Of a DNA stretch of 64,000 bases, positions 17,556-25,420 are shown one piece after another. This DNA is from Nitrospirillum sp034427435 (GTDB lineage: Bacteria > Pseudomonadota > Alphaproteobacteria > Azospirillales > Azospirillaceae). A program made the translations under genes and the position numbers. Under the pieces are notes generated by a model, which was given only the letters and a program-made list of their open reading frames with translations, made no database searches and was not told the DNA's origin. The DNA is taken from the NCBI RefSeq assembly GCF_034427435.1, contig NZ_JAXQNP010000002.1, positions 1,364,001 through 1,428,000 of the forward strand, read 5' to 3'. Position 1 is the first letter of the stretch, and every line of letters starts with the position of its first letter.

Positions 17556-17939
17556 TTGGATCGGCTCTCACAATTCGGCTTTTAAAGTCCCGCCTCGGGG
17601 AGGCGGGCCTGGACGCCCGGAACGGCATGCAAAGGTCGCTGTCGGCCTGCCAGGGGCCGCGACAACGGACAGACAGCACGAAGGCGCTGGGGGAATGTGG
17701 CACGCTTAAGCGTTCGCGAACGGCGTGCCTATTCTCGCGTCCAGAACTATAACCGATATGACGATGCGATGACAGGTCAACAAGACCACGTTCGACTTAA
17801 GTTCCTGGTATGGCCCAGGATGTCGGACATGCGAATCGCGCATGTCTTAGGCACAAGCCGCTTAAGATTTGGGCGGCTCCGCCGAAAAGAAAGACAAAGC
17901 GCCGCCCGGCCCGGTGGCTGGCGGCGCTTGATGCCCGTC
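17556..17939. other. 384-base hairpin-rich region between fdxA and carD
   Basis: No gene is seen. It holds four inverted repeats: GGCACGC...GCGTGCC around the 12-base palindrome CGTTCGCGAACG (17699-17729), TCCTGG/CCAGGA (17803-17820), GACATGCG/CGCATGTC (17826-17846) and the fdxA terminator (17897-17929). A TATAGT at 17746-17751 (minus strand) is a possible carD -10 element, which would place the first hairpin in the carD leader. No good -35 matches it. Confidence 0.5.
17885..17929 (-). terminator. Rho-independent terminator of fdxA
   Basis: On the minus strand, AAGCGCCGCC, 13-base loop, GGCGGCGCTT, followed by TGTCTTTCTTTTC. It starts 11 bases after the fdxA stop codon. Confidence 0.8.
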
Positions 17940-18278
17940 TCAGTTGCCGTTGCCGGGCTTGTCGCTGAAATAGGTCTTGAACTTGTCCGGCACGCCCTTG
18001 AAGGCGTCGGCGTCCGCCGGGGCGGGCTTCTTGCGGTTCAGGTTGGGCCAGGCGGCGGCGTACTGGCGGTTCATCTCCAGCCATTCCTCGGCGCGGCCGT
18101 CGGTGTCCGGCAGGATGGCTTCGGCCGGGCATTCCGGTTCGCAGACGCCGCAGTCGATGCATTCATCGGGGTGGATGACCAGCATGTTGTCACCCTCGTA
18201 GAAGCAGTCCACGGGGCACACTTCCACGCAGTCGGTGTACTTGCACTTGATGCACTGCTCGGTCACGACATACGGCAT
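17940..18278 (-). CDS. fdxA: 7Fe ferredoxin FdxA
   Basis: Small electron carrier with one 3Fe-4S and one 4Fe-4S cluster. The 112-residue protein has Cys at 9, 12, 17, 21 and 25 (EQCIKCKYTDCVEVCPVDC) and at 40, 43, 46 and 50 (ECIDCGVCEPECP), followed by the family's roughly 60-residue C-terminal extension containing W-L-E-M-N. ATG 18278 gives the canonical MPYVV start. In many relatives an S4-domain RNA-binding gene precedes fdxA; here the upstream gene is instead a divergent histidine kinase. Confidence 0.94.
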   Translation of the reverse strand: MPYVVTEQCIKCKYTDCVEVCPVDCFYEGDNMLVIHPDECIDCGVCEPECPAEAILPDTDGRAEEWLEMNRQYAAAWPNLNRKKPAPADADAFKGVPDKFKTYFSDKPGNGN

Positions 18279-18608
18279 TGCTCGCACTCTCCTTGAAAAC
18301 CCGGTTCCCCAGGCGCCCGGACCAGGGCGGCCTCTCCAGCGGGGTGGCACGGGGGCACGTATAGCCCGATATCGCCCGAGGGTATAGCACCCGCGAGCGT
18401 CGGCGAAACCTACGTCGTCCGGATAGCGGCCGGATGACAGCGGGAGAGGTAGAACATGCGTGGGGCGGGCGCAACAGGGTTCAGCGTGCGCGGGTGGTGG
18501 CCCCCGTCCGCGTCCAGCGCACGCCACACGTAAAAAGAGCATGTCCGATTGAAATTGACTTATCGATATGGATAGTCTGGCCCAAGACCGGGGAGAGGTA
18601 GGAACGGC
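18279..18608. other. 330-base divergent promoter region between fdxA and the histidine kinase
   Basis: No gene is seen. The last 70 bases before the kinase are A/T-richer; TTGAAA at 18553-18558 with GATAGT 16 bases on is a weak sigma-70-like candidate for the plus strand. The fdxA side is G+C-rich, with no element I can fix. Confidence 0.35.
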
Positions 18609-20492
18609 ATGACGGCGCACGGCGACAATGGCCAGGCGGAAGACCCACCCGGGATGACCAGGCGGTGGGACTCGGGCTCCGTCGAGCCGTCGCCGGCCAT
18701 GGCGGCGGAGCTTTACGCCGTCCTCCAGCGCTTTTCCCAGGCCATCGTCGTGTTCGGTCCCGATGACCGGGTGGTGTTCGCCAACGACCGCTACCACGAC
18801 ATGTTCCCCCGCTCGCCGCCACCGGGCGCCATCCTGGGCTGGCGCTTCGAGAACCTGCTGCGCCATTCCATCGCCGCCGGGCAGGTGCCGCAGGCGGAGG
18901 CGGATCCGGAGGCGTACATCGCCCGGCGCCTGGCCCAGCGCGGCATGTCCCAGCGCGGCCTGGCGCGCGAAGGGCTGATTGGCGACCGCTGGTACCGCGC
19001 GGTGGAGGAGCGCATCCCGGGAGGCGGCCTCGTCCTCAGCTACAACGACATCACCGACCGCCGCCTGGCCGAGGACGAGGTGCGGCGCAAGTCCGCCATC
19101 CTCAGCGCGGCCATGGAGGCGGTGCCCGGCGGCTTCATGGTGATGGACGAGGACTTCAATTTCGTGGTGTGGAGTCGCAACTGGCCCGCCATCGGCGGCG
19201 CCACGGACGAGATCATCCGCACCTATCCCAACATGCCCGATCTGGCCCGCTGGCAATCGCGCCGGGGCGACTATGACGGTATCCGGCTGGATCCCACCCA
19301 GTTCGACCCGGCGGCCATCGCCTCCATCCCCTGGCTGGGCCGTCTGCTGGCCTTGCAGGCGGCCCGTCCCCCACAGCTGATTCCCAGCGATGAGGAACGG
19401 GAGCTGTTGGTGCAATGGCAACTGCTGCGCTACCGGCCCGAGGGCCGGCCGGACGGGGAGCGCGCGGAAGGCACCGGCACCATCCACATCGGTGGCGAGG
19501 ACGGCCGCATCGTCGAATTCCGTCGCAACCGCATGCCCGGCTTGGGTTGGGTGTCGATCTACAACGACGTCACCGAACGTTACCGCCATGAGGAGGAGAC
19601 GGCGCGCGCCCATGCCGAGACGGCGCGCGCGCTGCAGGACCTGCGGGATACACAGGAAAGCTTGGTGCAGGCGGAAAAGCTGGCGTCCCTGGGTGAGCTG
19701 GTGGCCGGCGTGGCGCACGAGTTGAACACGCCGGTGGGCATCAGCTACACCGCCGCCACCTTCCTGGCCGACCGCCTGCGCGACTTCCGGGCGGAATTGG
19801 CGAGCGGACCACCCCGCCGGGCGTCCCTGATGGACTTCCTGGATTTGGTGGAGGAGACGGCCAGCCTCATGACCGTCAACGCCGGCCGCGCCGCGCGCCT
19901 GGTGCAGAGCTTCAAGAACATCGCCGTCGACCAGACCAGCGACGAACGGCGCCTGTTGTCGCTGAAGCCCTATCTGGAGGAGATCGCCATCAGCCTGGGC
20001 CCGCAATGGAAGCGGCCGGGCCATACGTTGACGATAGACTGCCCCGCCACCCTGGTGCTGGACACCTACCCCGGGGCGCTCAGCCAGGTGCTGACCAACC
20101 TCATCGTCAACGCCACCCTGCACGCGTATCCGCCGGGGCAGGCGGGGCGGCTGACCATCACCGCCTCTTCCCTGCCGCCGACGCCGGCTGCGGCGGGGCG
20201 GCCGCCGGTGGAGCATGTGGAAATCTTGTTCTCCGACGATGGCAAGGGCATCCCGGCGGAGGCCTTGCCCCGCATTTTCGACCCGTTTTTCACCACCCGC
20301 CGCGGGGCCGGCAGCACGGGCCTGGGGCTCAATATCGTCTTCAACCTGGTGACCCGCACCTTGGGCGGCCGCATCGAGGTGGACAGCGCCCCCGGCCGGG
20401 GCACCCGCTTCTTCCTGCGCCTGCCCAAGGTCGCGCCCCAGCCGCCGGCGCCGCCGCCCGCCGAGGCGGAGATCGTGGCCGTCCCGGGCTGA
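18609..20492 (+). CDS. Soluble PAS-domain sensor histidine kinase
   Basis: A 627-residue protein without membrane spans. Two PAS-like domains lie at about residues 35-150 (AIVVFGPDDRVVFANDRYHDMF, ending SYNDITDRR) and 165-325 (ending SIYNDVTERYRHEEE), then a coiled coil at about 328-355. The H-box LVAGVAHELNTPVG has the phospho-accepting His at 370, and the HATPase domain has N-, G1- (DDGKGIP) and G2-like (GSTGLGLNIV) motifs. The H-box with ELNTP is typical of the class that resembles DctB/HK4. It has no receiver domain and no adjacent response regulator, so its partner is unknown. AGGA lies 6 bases before the ATG. The Pro-rich tail has no assigned role. Confidence 0.85.
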   Translation: MTAHGDNGQAEDPPGMTRRWDSGSVEPSPAMAAELYAVLQRFSQAIVVFGPDDRVVFANDRYHDMFPRSPPPGAILGWRFENLLRHSIAAGQVPQAEADPEAYIARRLAQRGMSQRGLAREGLIGDRWYRAVEERIPGGGLVLSYNDITDRRLAEDEVRRKSAILSAAMEAVPGGFMVMDEDFNFVVWSRNWPAIGGATDEIIRTYPNMPDLARWQSRRGDYDGIRLDPTQFDPAAIASIPWLGRLLALQAARPPQLIPSDEERELLVQWQLLRYRPEGRPDGERAEGTGTIHIGGEDGRIVEFRRNRMPGLGWVSIYNDVTERYRHEEETARAHAETARALQDLRDTQESLVQAEKLASLGELVAGVAHELNTPVGISYTAATFLADRLRDFRAELASGPPRRASLMDFLDLVEETASLMTVNAGRAARLVQSFKNIAVDQTSDERRLLSLKPYLEEIAISLGPQWKRPGHTLTIDCPATLVLDTYPGALSQVLTNLIVNATLHAYPPGQAGRLTITASSLPPTPAAAGRPPVEHVEILFSDDGKGIPAEALPRIFDPFFTTRRGAGSTGLGLNIVFNLVTRTLGGRIEVDSAPGRGTRFFLRLPKVAPQPPAPPPAEAEIVAVPG

Positions 20493-20626
20493 CCACGGCG
20501 GGCGGTGTGCACCCCCGGTGTGCTTCGCCGGGCAGCCGGTGCTTGCCCCCGCTGGACCGGCCCACTACGGTGGGAACGGCGGTCGGCACCCATGCCGGCG
20601 CGCGGGGGGCTTTGGGGGCCGTGCCT

Positions 20627-22276
20627 ATGGGGATATCGTCGCGCTGCCGGGCAGGGGGCCGCCGCCTGGCGCTGTGGGCTGGCCTGCTCCTGATGGCAGG
20701 TCCTTCAATTCCTGCCCTGGCCGCCAATCCCCAGTCCGGAAAAACGCTGGTCCGTTCCATCGGCGGGGTGCCGCTGACCCTGGACCCGCAGCGCGCCGAC
20801 CTGGGATCGGAAAGCCTGGTGATCAACGATCTGTTGGAAGGCCTGCTGGCGCCCGATGGCCGGGGGGGCGCCCGGCCCGCCTTGGCGGAAAGCTGGACCG
20901 TCTCCCCCGACGGCCGCATCTACACCTTCAGGCTGCGGGCGGACGCCGCCTGGTCGGACGGCACGCCGGTGACGGCGGATGACTTCGTCTTTTCCTGGCG
21001 GCGCCTGGCGGACCCGCGCACCGCGTCGCCCTTCGCCTTCTACATGGGCATCGTGGTGAACGGGGAGGCCATCGCCAAGGGTGCGATCAAGGACCCCCGG
21101 CGCTTGGGCGTGACGGCCCTGGACGCCCACACCTTCCAGGTGGAGCTGGTGCGGCCCACCGCCTATTTCCTCGCCATGTTGCAGCACCAGGCCTTGTTCG
21201 CCGTGCAGAAGGCCAGTGTGCAGGCCTATGGCGACGCCTTCACCCAGCCCGGCCATTACGCCGCCAGCGGGCCCTATGTCCTGGTTGAAGACGCGGCCGG
21301 CGATCACCTGACCCTGGCGCGCAATCCCGCCTATTACGACCGGGCGAAGGTCGCCATCGATACCGTGCGCGACCTGCCGCTTCAGGACCGCGAGGCGGAG
21401 ACGCGGCTGTTCCAGGAGGGGACGCTGCAGGCGACGTACGAGTTGCCGGTGGACCAGGTGGCCTGGGCACGGACGGCGTTGCCGGACGCCTTCGTCAGCG
21501 CCGAGGCCTACGACACCTATTTCCTCAGTTTCAACCTGCGCAACGAGCCGTGGAGGTCGTCCCCCGCCCTGCGTGAGGCGCTGACCCTGGCCGTGGACCG
21601 GGAGGCGCTCGCCACGGGCGTCCTGGCGGGGGAGAGGCCGGCCTACAGCTATGTGCCGCGCCTGGAACCCGGCCCTGGTGTACCGGGATACGAACCGGGC
21701 TGGCCCGCCTGGCGCGACCTGTCCCAGGCGGAGCGGGAGCGGCGGGCGCGGACCCTGATGGCCGAGGCCGGCTATGGCCCCGGGGGCAAGCCGCTGCCGG
21801 TCATCACCCTGTTGCATCCCACGGGCGCCAACTGGCAGTCCGCCGCCGCCGCGGTGGCCCGCCAGTGGCACGCGGTGCTGGGGGTCGAGGTGCGCCTGGA
21901 GGGGCGGGATTTCCAGGCGGTGATCGACGAGGCCGGTAAGAAAGCCTTCAAGGACGTGGTCTTCGCGTCCTGGATCGGCGACTACCCCGATGCCAACAGC
22001 TTTCTGGCGTTGATGCGGGCGGATGCCGGCCGCGAGAATTACCCCAGCTATGCCAACCCCCTGTTCGACGCGCTGGTGGACGAGGCCAACGGCGAGGCCG
22101 ATCCGGGGCGTCGCGCCAGCCTGCTGCGCCGGGCGGAACGTTTGCTGATGGACGACACCCCCCTCATCCCGCTGTTCCACAAGAGCATGCGGCGGCTGGT
22201 GTCGCCCCACGTCACCGGCTGGGTCCCCAATCCCTTGGATCTGACACCCAGCCGCTTTCTCGATGTGACGCCGTAA
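20627..22276 (+). CDS. Peptide/oligopeptide-type ABC transporter substrate-binding protein (SBP family 5)
   Basis: A 549-residue exported binding protein of the OppA/DppA family. The N-terminal signal LALWAGLLLMAGPSIPALAA is followed by LVRSIGGVPLTLDPQRADLG and the family motif AESWTVSPDGRIYTFRLRADA WSDGTPVTADDF (split here for length). Later come LREALTLAVDREAL and LIPLFHKSMRRLVSP. The start is ATG 20627 with a G-rich stretch upstream; the frame is open much further but is shadowed by the kinase gene. No permease or ATPase gene is next to it, so it may serve a distant transporter or act as a sensor component (inference). Confidence 0.87.
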   Translation: MGISSRCRAGGRRLALWAGLLLMAGPSIPALAANPQSGKTLVRSIGGVPLTLDPQRADLGSESLVINDLLEGLLAPDGRGGARPALAESWTVSPDGRIYTFRLRADAAWSDGTPVTADDFVFSWRRLADPRTASPFAFYMGIVVNGEAIAKGAIKDPRRLGVTALDAHTFQVELVRPTAYFLAMLQHQALFAVQKASVQAYGDAFTQPGHYAASGPYVLVEDAAGDHLTLARNPAYYDRAKVAIDTVRDLPLQDREAETRLFQEGTLQATYELPVDQVAWARTALPDAFVSAEAYDTYFLSFNLRNEPWRSSPALREALTLAVDREALATGVLAGERPAYSYVPRLEPGPGVPGYEPGWPAWRDLSQAERERRARTLMAEAGYGPGGKPLPVITLLHPTGANWQSAAAAVARQWHAVLGVEVRLEGRDFQAVIDEAGKKAFKDVVFASWIGDYPDANSFLALMRADAGRENYPSYANPLFDALVDEANGEADPGRRASLLRRAERLLMDDTPLIPLFHKSMRRLVSPHVTGWVPNPLDLTPSRFLDVTP

Positions 22277-22291
22277 GGGGCTGCGCGTTGT

Positions 22292-22720
22292 CTAGCGTCC
22301 CCGGTCCACGGCTGGGCCGCGGGCGTTGGGCGCCGTGGGCGGGTGGTCGGGCGCCGGCGGCGTGTCCCAGCCATGGGCCAGGGTGCTCTCCGCCATGGGG
22401 ATCAGGACCTGCCCCAAATCCACCGGCACCTGGAACCCGGGTCTGCCCGGATCGGGACAGGAGGCGGACTTGGCGCGCAAGGCCCAGCCATCGGGCAGGG
22501 GGCGGTCCCAGACGAACACGGCGCAGGGCCCCGTCAGCGGTGGCCGGGGCCTGTAGGTCTCGTCGATTGGGAAACCGGGATAATTGCCCCGGACGCTGCC
22601 GGCCGCGCCGGCGAAGGTCTGCGGGGTGAGGGGCGGTGGCGCCGGGGGAACCGGCCCCGGTTCGGCGCACGCCGACAAGCCCATCAACGCGCCACCCACG
22701 CACCACCATCGCTTTGCCAT
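22292..22720 (-). CDS. Predicted lipoprotein, function unknown
   Basis: A 142-residue protein with a lipoprotein signal: MAKRWWCVGGALMGLSAC, with Cys 18 as the expected lipidation site (L-S-A-C lipobox). The mature part is Pro-rich and has CAVFVWDRPLPDGWALR and ESTLAHGWDTPPAP; no domain is recognised. AGGGGG lies 4-5 bases before ATG 22720. It is convergent with the binding-protein gene, 15 bases apart. Confidence 0.6.
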   Translation of the reverse strand: MAKRWWCVGGALMGLSACAEPGPVPPAPPPLTPQTFAGAAGSVRGNYPGFPIDETYRPRPPLTGPCAVFVWDRPLPDGWALRAKSASCPDPGRPGFQVPVDLGQVLIPMAESTLAHGWDTPPAPDHPPTAPNARGPAVDRGR

Positions 22721-22841
22721 TGTTCCCCCTTGCGCGACCTATGCGCGCGCCCATCCCAACGAGGGATGCGGGGCGACGGCGGCGGCCGTGGGGCGGAACC
22801 ATGGCGTTTTCAGGGCGGCCGGAGGCGGTGGCCGACAGGGC

Positions 22842-22885
22842 GCAAACAACAAAACACCCGCCGGACGCGCTGCCCGGCGGGTGTC
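22842..22885 (-). terminator. Rho-independent terminator of the rpsP-rimM-trmD-rplS operon
   Basis: On the minus strand: ACACCCGCCGG, loop GCAGCGCG, CCGGCGGGTGT, then TTTGTTGTTTG. It begins about 70 bases after the rplS stop. Confidence 0.85.
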
Positions 22886-22954
22886 TTGGTACTGCATCAC
22901 GCGTGCGACCGGGGCGGCGCCTGACGGCGGCCGCCTGGGCTCACAACAGGCGCC

Positions 22955-23341
22955 TTAGGCGTCCTTGTTGTTCATGCCGCGGCCGGTGGTGCGCTCGGAG
23001 ATGCGGGCCGACTTGCCGCGGCGATCGCGCAGGTAGTACAGCTTGGCGCGACGCACGTCACCCTTGCGGATCAGCTCGATGCTGTCCAGGCGCGGGCTGT
23101 ACAGCGGGAACACGCGCTCCACGCCTTCGCCGTAGCTGATCTTGCGGACGGTGAAGCTGGAGTTCACGCCGGCGTTGCGGCGGGCGATGACGACGCCCTC
23201 GTAGGCCTGCACGCGCTCGCGCGACCCTTCGACGACCTTCACGTTCACCTTCACGGTGTCGCCCGGGGAGAATTCCGGGACCGCACGGGTGGCGGTCAGC
23301 TTTTCAATCTGCTCTTGCTCGAGCTTCTGGATGATGTTCAT
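22955..23341 (-). CDS. rplS: 50S ribosomal protein L19
   Basis: Large-subunit protein at the 30S-50S interface. The 128-residue protein shows PEFSPGDTVKVNVKVVEG, RVQAYEGVVIARRNAGVNSS, FTVRKISYGEGVERVFPLYS and the closing KLYYLRDRRGKSARI. Start ATG 23341 (MNIIQKLEQEQ). It is the last gene of the conserved order rpsP-rimM-trmD-rplS. Confidence 0.96.
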   Translation of the reverse strand: MNIIQKLEQEQIEKLTATRAVPEFSPGDTVKVNVKVVEGSRERVQAYEGVVIARRNAGVNSSFTVRKISYGEGVERVFPLYSPRLDSIELIRKGDVRRAKLYYLRDRRGKSARISERTTGRGMNNKDA

Positions 23342-23384
23342 GGCACTCAACTCCACATGATGACAATGGCCAGCCTCACGGCGG

Positions 23385-24220
23385 TCAATCCAGGTTTGGC
23401 ACAGGCGCCGTTTCCACGGTGGTATCCACCAGGGAAACGCCATCCTCTAGGGTCGAACCGCCTTTCGGCTTGCGCCGGCGGCGGCTCTTGGTTTCGGCCT
23501 TGGGCCGGCTCTCCTCGTAGCGCCGCCACAGGTCCGGTCGCCGGTCCCTGGTGATGCGCTCCGCCTCGGCCAACCGCCAGGCTTTCACCTTCTCATGGTG
23601 CCCCGAGAGTAGAACCTCGGGCACCGCGCGGTCCTGCCAGACGGCCGGCCGCGTGTAGTGGGGATACTCCAGCAATCCCCGCTCGAAACTCTCTTCGCCC
23701 GCCGTCTCGACATTGCCCATGACGCCCGGCAACAGCCGGACGCAGGCGTCGATCAGGCACAGCGCCGCGGGCTCACCCCCGAAAGCACAAAATCCCCGAG
23801 GCTCACTTCCTCGAGGCCCTGCGCTTCCAGGACCCGTTCATCCACCCCCTCATACCGGCCGCACAACAGTGTGAGGCTGGGCGCCGATACGAGTTCCCGT
23901 ACCAGCGCCTGGTCCAGCACACGTCCACGCGGCGAGAGGTAGATCGCCCGGCCCCGTTCCCTCTGGTCCTGGCTCAGCCGCGACCGGCTGTCGGTCAGGG
24001 CTGCATCCAGGACGTCGGGCCGCATGACCATACCTGGTCCGCCGCCGAACGGGGTGTCGTCCACGGAGCGGTGTTTATCACTCGCGAACGACCGGATGTC
24101 CACTGATTCCAGCGACCAGGTGCCATTTTCAAGCGCTTTCCCCGCCAGGCTCATGCCCAGCGGTCCCGGAAACATCTCCGGGAACAGGGTCAGCACCGTC
24201 ACATGCCAGCCGGCCGTCAT
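23385..24220 (-). pseudogene. trmD: tRNA (guanine37-N1)-methyltransferase, frameshifted at a G5 run
   Basis: SPOUT-family enzyme that makes m1G37 and prevents +1 slippage; it is normally essential. The N-terminal half is normal (VTVLTLFPEMFPGPLGMSLA, DDTPFGGGPGMVM, LLCGRYEGVDERV) to EVSLGDFVLSG; then five G (plus-strand C at 23776-23780) shift the frame to an early stop. The C-terminal half (PGVMGNVETAGEESFERGL, LLSGHHEKVKAWR) continues intact in another frame to 23385. Six G would restore the family sequence LSGGEPA. Since both halves are otherwise undamaged and the neighbours are intact, this is most likely a sequencing error. ATG 24220 (MTAGWHVTVL) follows the rimM stop by 5 bases. Confidence 0.88.
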
Positions 24221-24224
24221 CGAA

Positions 24225-24860
24225 TCAGGCCTCTTCGTCACCGTGGCCCTCGTGGGCCTCGGGCGCGTCTTCTTCCGTGGTCATGGCCTCGTCAGCGGCG
24301 GGGCCACCTTCCATCTCGGCCAGTTCCTCCGGCGTCGGCTTGACCTTCTCGAACAGGCCGGCCGGCGGTTCCACCGTCACCACGCCCGCCTTCACGTCCA
24401 CCACCGGGACGGCGGCGCGGGTGAAGGGTATGGTGACCGTCTTGCCGGACGCCGCGTGCGCGATCTCCAGCATGTCGCCGCCACCGAAGTCGTAGATGGC
24501 CTTGATCTCGCCGAAGGGCTCGCCATCGGCCGTGGTCGCCATCAGGCCGATCAGGTCGGCGTGATAGAACTCATCCTCGTCCTCGGTCGCCGGCAACTGG
24601 TCGCGGGCGATGTACAGGCGGGTGCCCTTGAGCGCGTCGGCCGCGTCGCGGTCGCGCACGCCCTGCAATTCCGCCAGGAAATGATCCTTGCCCATGCCGG
24701 TCATGGTCAGGGCGAAGGCGCGGGCGCCCGATTCGTCGGTCAAGGTGCCATAGGCGAACAGCGATTCCGGCACAGCCGTGAAGCTCTTCACCTTGACGCG
24801 GCCGCGCACCCCGTGGCTGCCCACGAACTGCCCGACGCAGATGCGCGTGGCGGTTTCCAT
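24225..24860 (-). CDS. rimM: Ribosome maturation factor RimM
   Basis: Assists 30S head assembly by binding S19. The 211-residue protein has the N-terminal RimM beta-barrel (CVGQFVGSHGVRGRVKVKSF) and a PRC-barrel domain (EFYHADLIGLMATT, GEIKAIYDFGGGDMLEI, VTIPFTRAAVPVVD). A highly acidic 35-residue tail (from EELAEMEGG) ends the protein. Start ATG 24860. It is in the rpsP-rimM-trmD-rplS order, with 135 bases between rpsP and rimM that contain a hairpin. Confidence 0.94.
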   Translation of the reverse strand: METATRICVGQFVGSHGVRGRVKVKSFTAVPESLFAYGTLTDESGARAFALTMTGMGKDHFLAELQGVRDRDAADALKGTRLYIARDQLPATEDEDEFYHADLIGLMATTADGEPFGEIKAIYDFGGGDMLEIAHAASGKTVTIPFTRAAVPVVDVKAGVVTVEPPAGLFEKVKPTPEELAEMEGGPAADEAMTTEEDAPEAHEGHGDEEA

Positions 24861-24901
24861 AACGATACTCTCTGGAAGACTGTAGGCGGCGGAAAAGCTG
24901 A

Positions 24902-24925
24902 ACGGGGGCGGTCACCCGCCCCCGT
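24902..24925 (-). terminator. Hairpin between rpsP and rimM, possible attenuator
   Basis: ACGGGGGCGG, 4-base loop, CCGCCCCCGT: 10-bp perfect stem. On the minus strand it is followed by TCAGCTTTTCC, a weak U-tract, so partial termination rather than a full stop is likely. Confidence 0.45.
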
Positions 24926-24995
24926 CGCAACCTGTCAGCCTTGGTGCCGGTCCGGCCGCCCTTGTCGCCAAGGGGGACGGTCGGCCTCAGGTCAA

Positions 24996-25349
24996 TCAGC
25001 CCTCGGTGCTGGCGGCGGCAGCGGCGGCCAGCTTGGCGCGCTCCTGGGCCTTCGCCTTCGGGGCGGACTTCTTCGGGGTCTCGCGGACCTTCGGCAGCTC
25101 GATGATGTTGGCGCGGCCCAGGAACAGGGCGACGCGGTCGGTCGGCTGGGCGCCCACGGACAGCCAGTGGCGGGCGCGCTCTTCCTTCAGGGTGACGCGC
25201 TCGGCGTGCTCACGCGGCAGCATCGGGTTGTAGGTGCCGATCTTCTCGATGAAGTTGCCATCGCGGGGCGAACGGCTGTCGGACACGACGATGCTGTAGA
25301 ACGGACGCTTCTTGGCGCCACCGCGGGCCAGACGAATCTTGAGGGACAT
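24996..25349 (-). CDS. rpsP: 30S ribosomal protein S16
   Basis: Small-subunit assembly protein. The 117-residue protein begins MSLKIRLARGGAKKRPFYSI and has FIEKIGTYNPMLP and RHWLSVGAQPTDRVA. An Ala/Lys-rich tail of about 30 residues (KKSAPKAKAQERAK onwards) extends past the usual core, as seen in other alphaproteobacteria. It lies 71 bases after ffh on the same strand, so SRP and ribosomal genes probably share a transcript. Confidence 0.95.
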   Translation of the reverse strand: MSLKIRLARGGAKKRPFYSIVVSDSRSPRDGNFIEKIGTYNPMLPREHAERVTLKEERARHWLSVGAQPTDRVALFLGRANIIELPKVRETPKKSAPKAKAQERAKLAAAAAASTEG

Positions 25350-25420
25350 TTCTTACTTCCTGACTCTGATGTTGAACTGAAGATGATGGTGAAACGCGGA
25401 TACTAAAACCTGGCTGGGGA

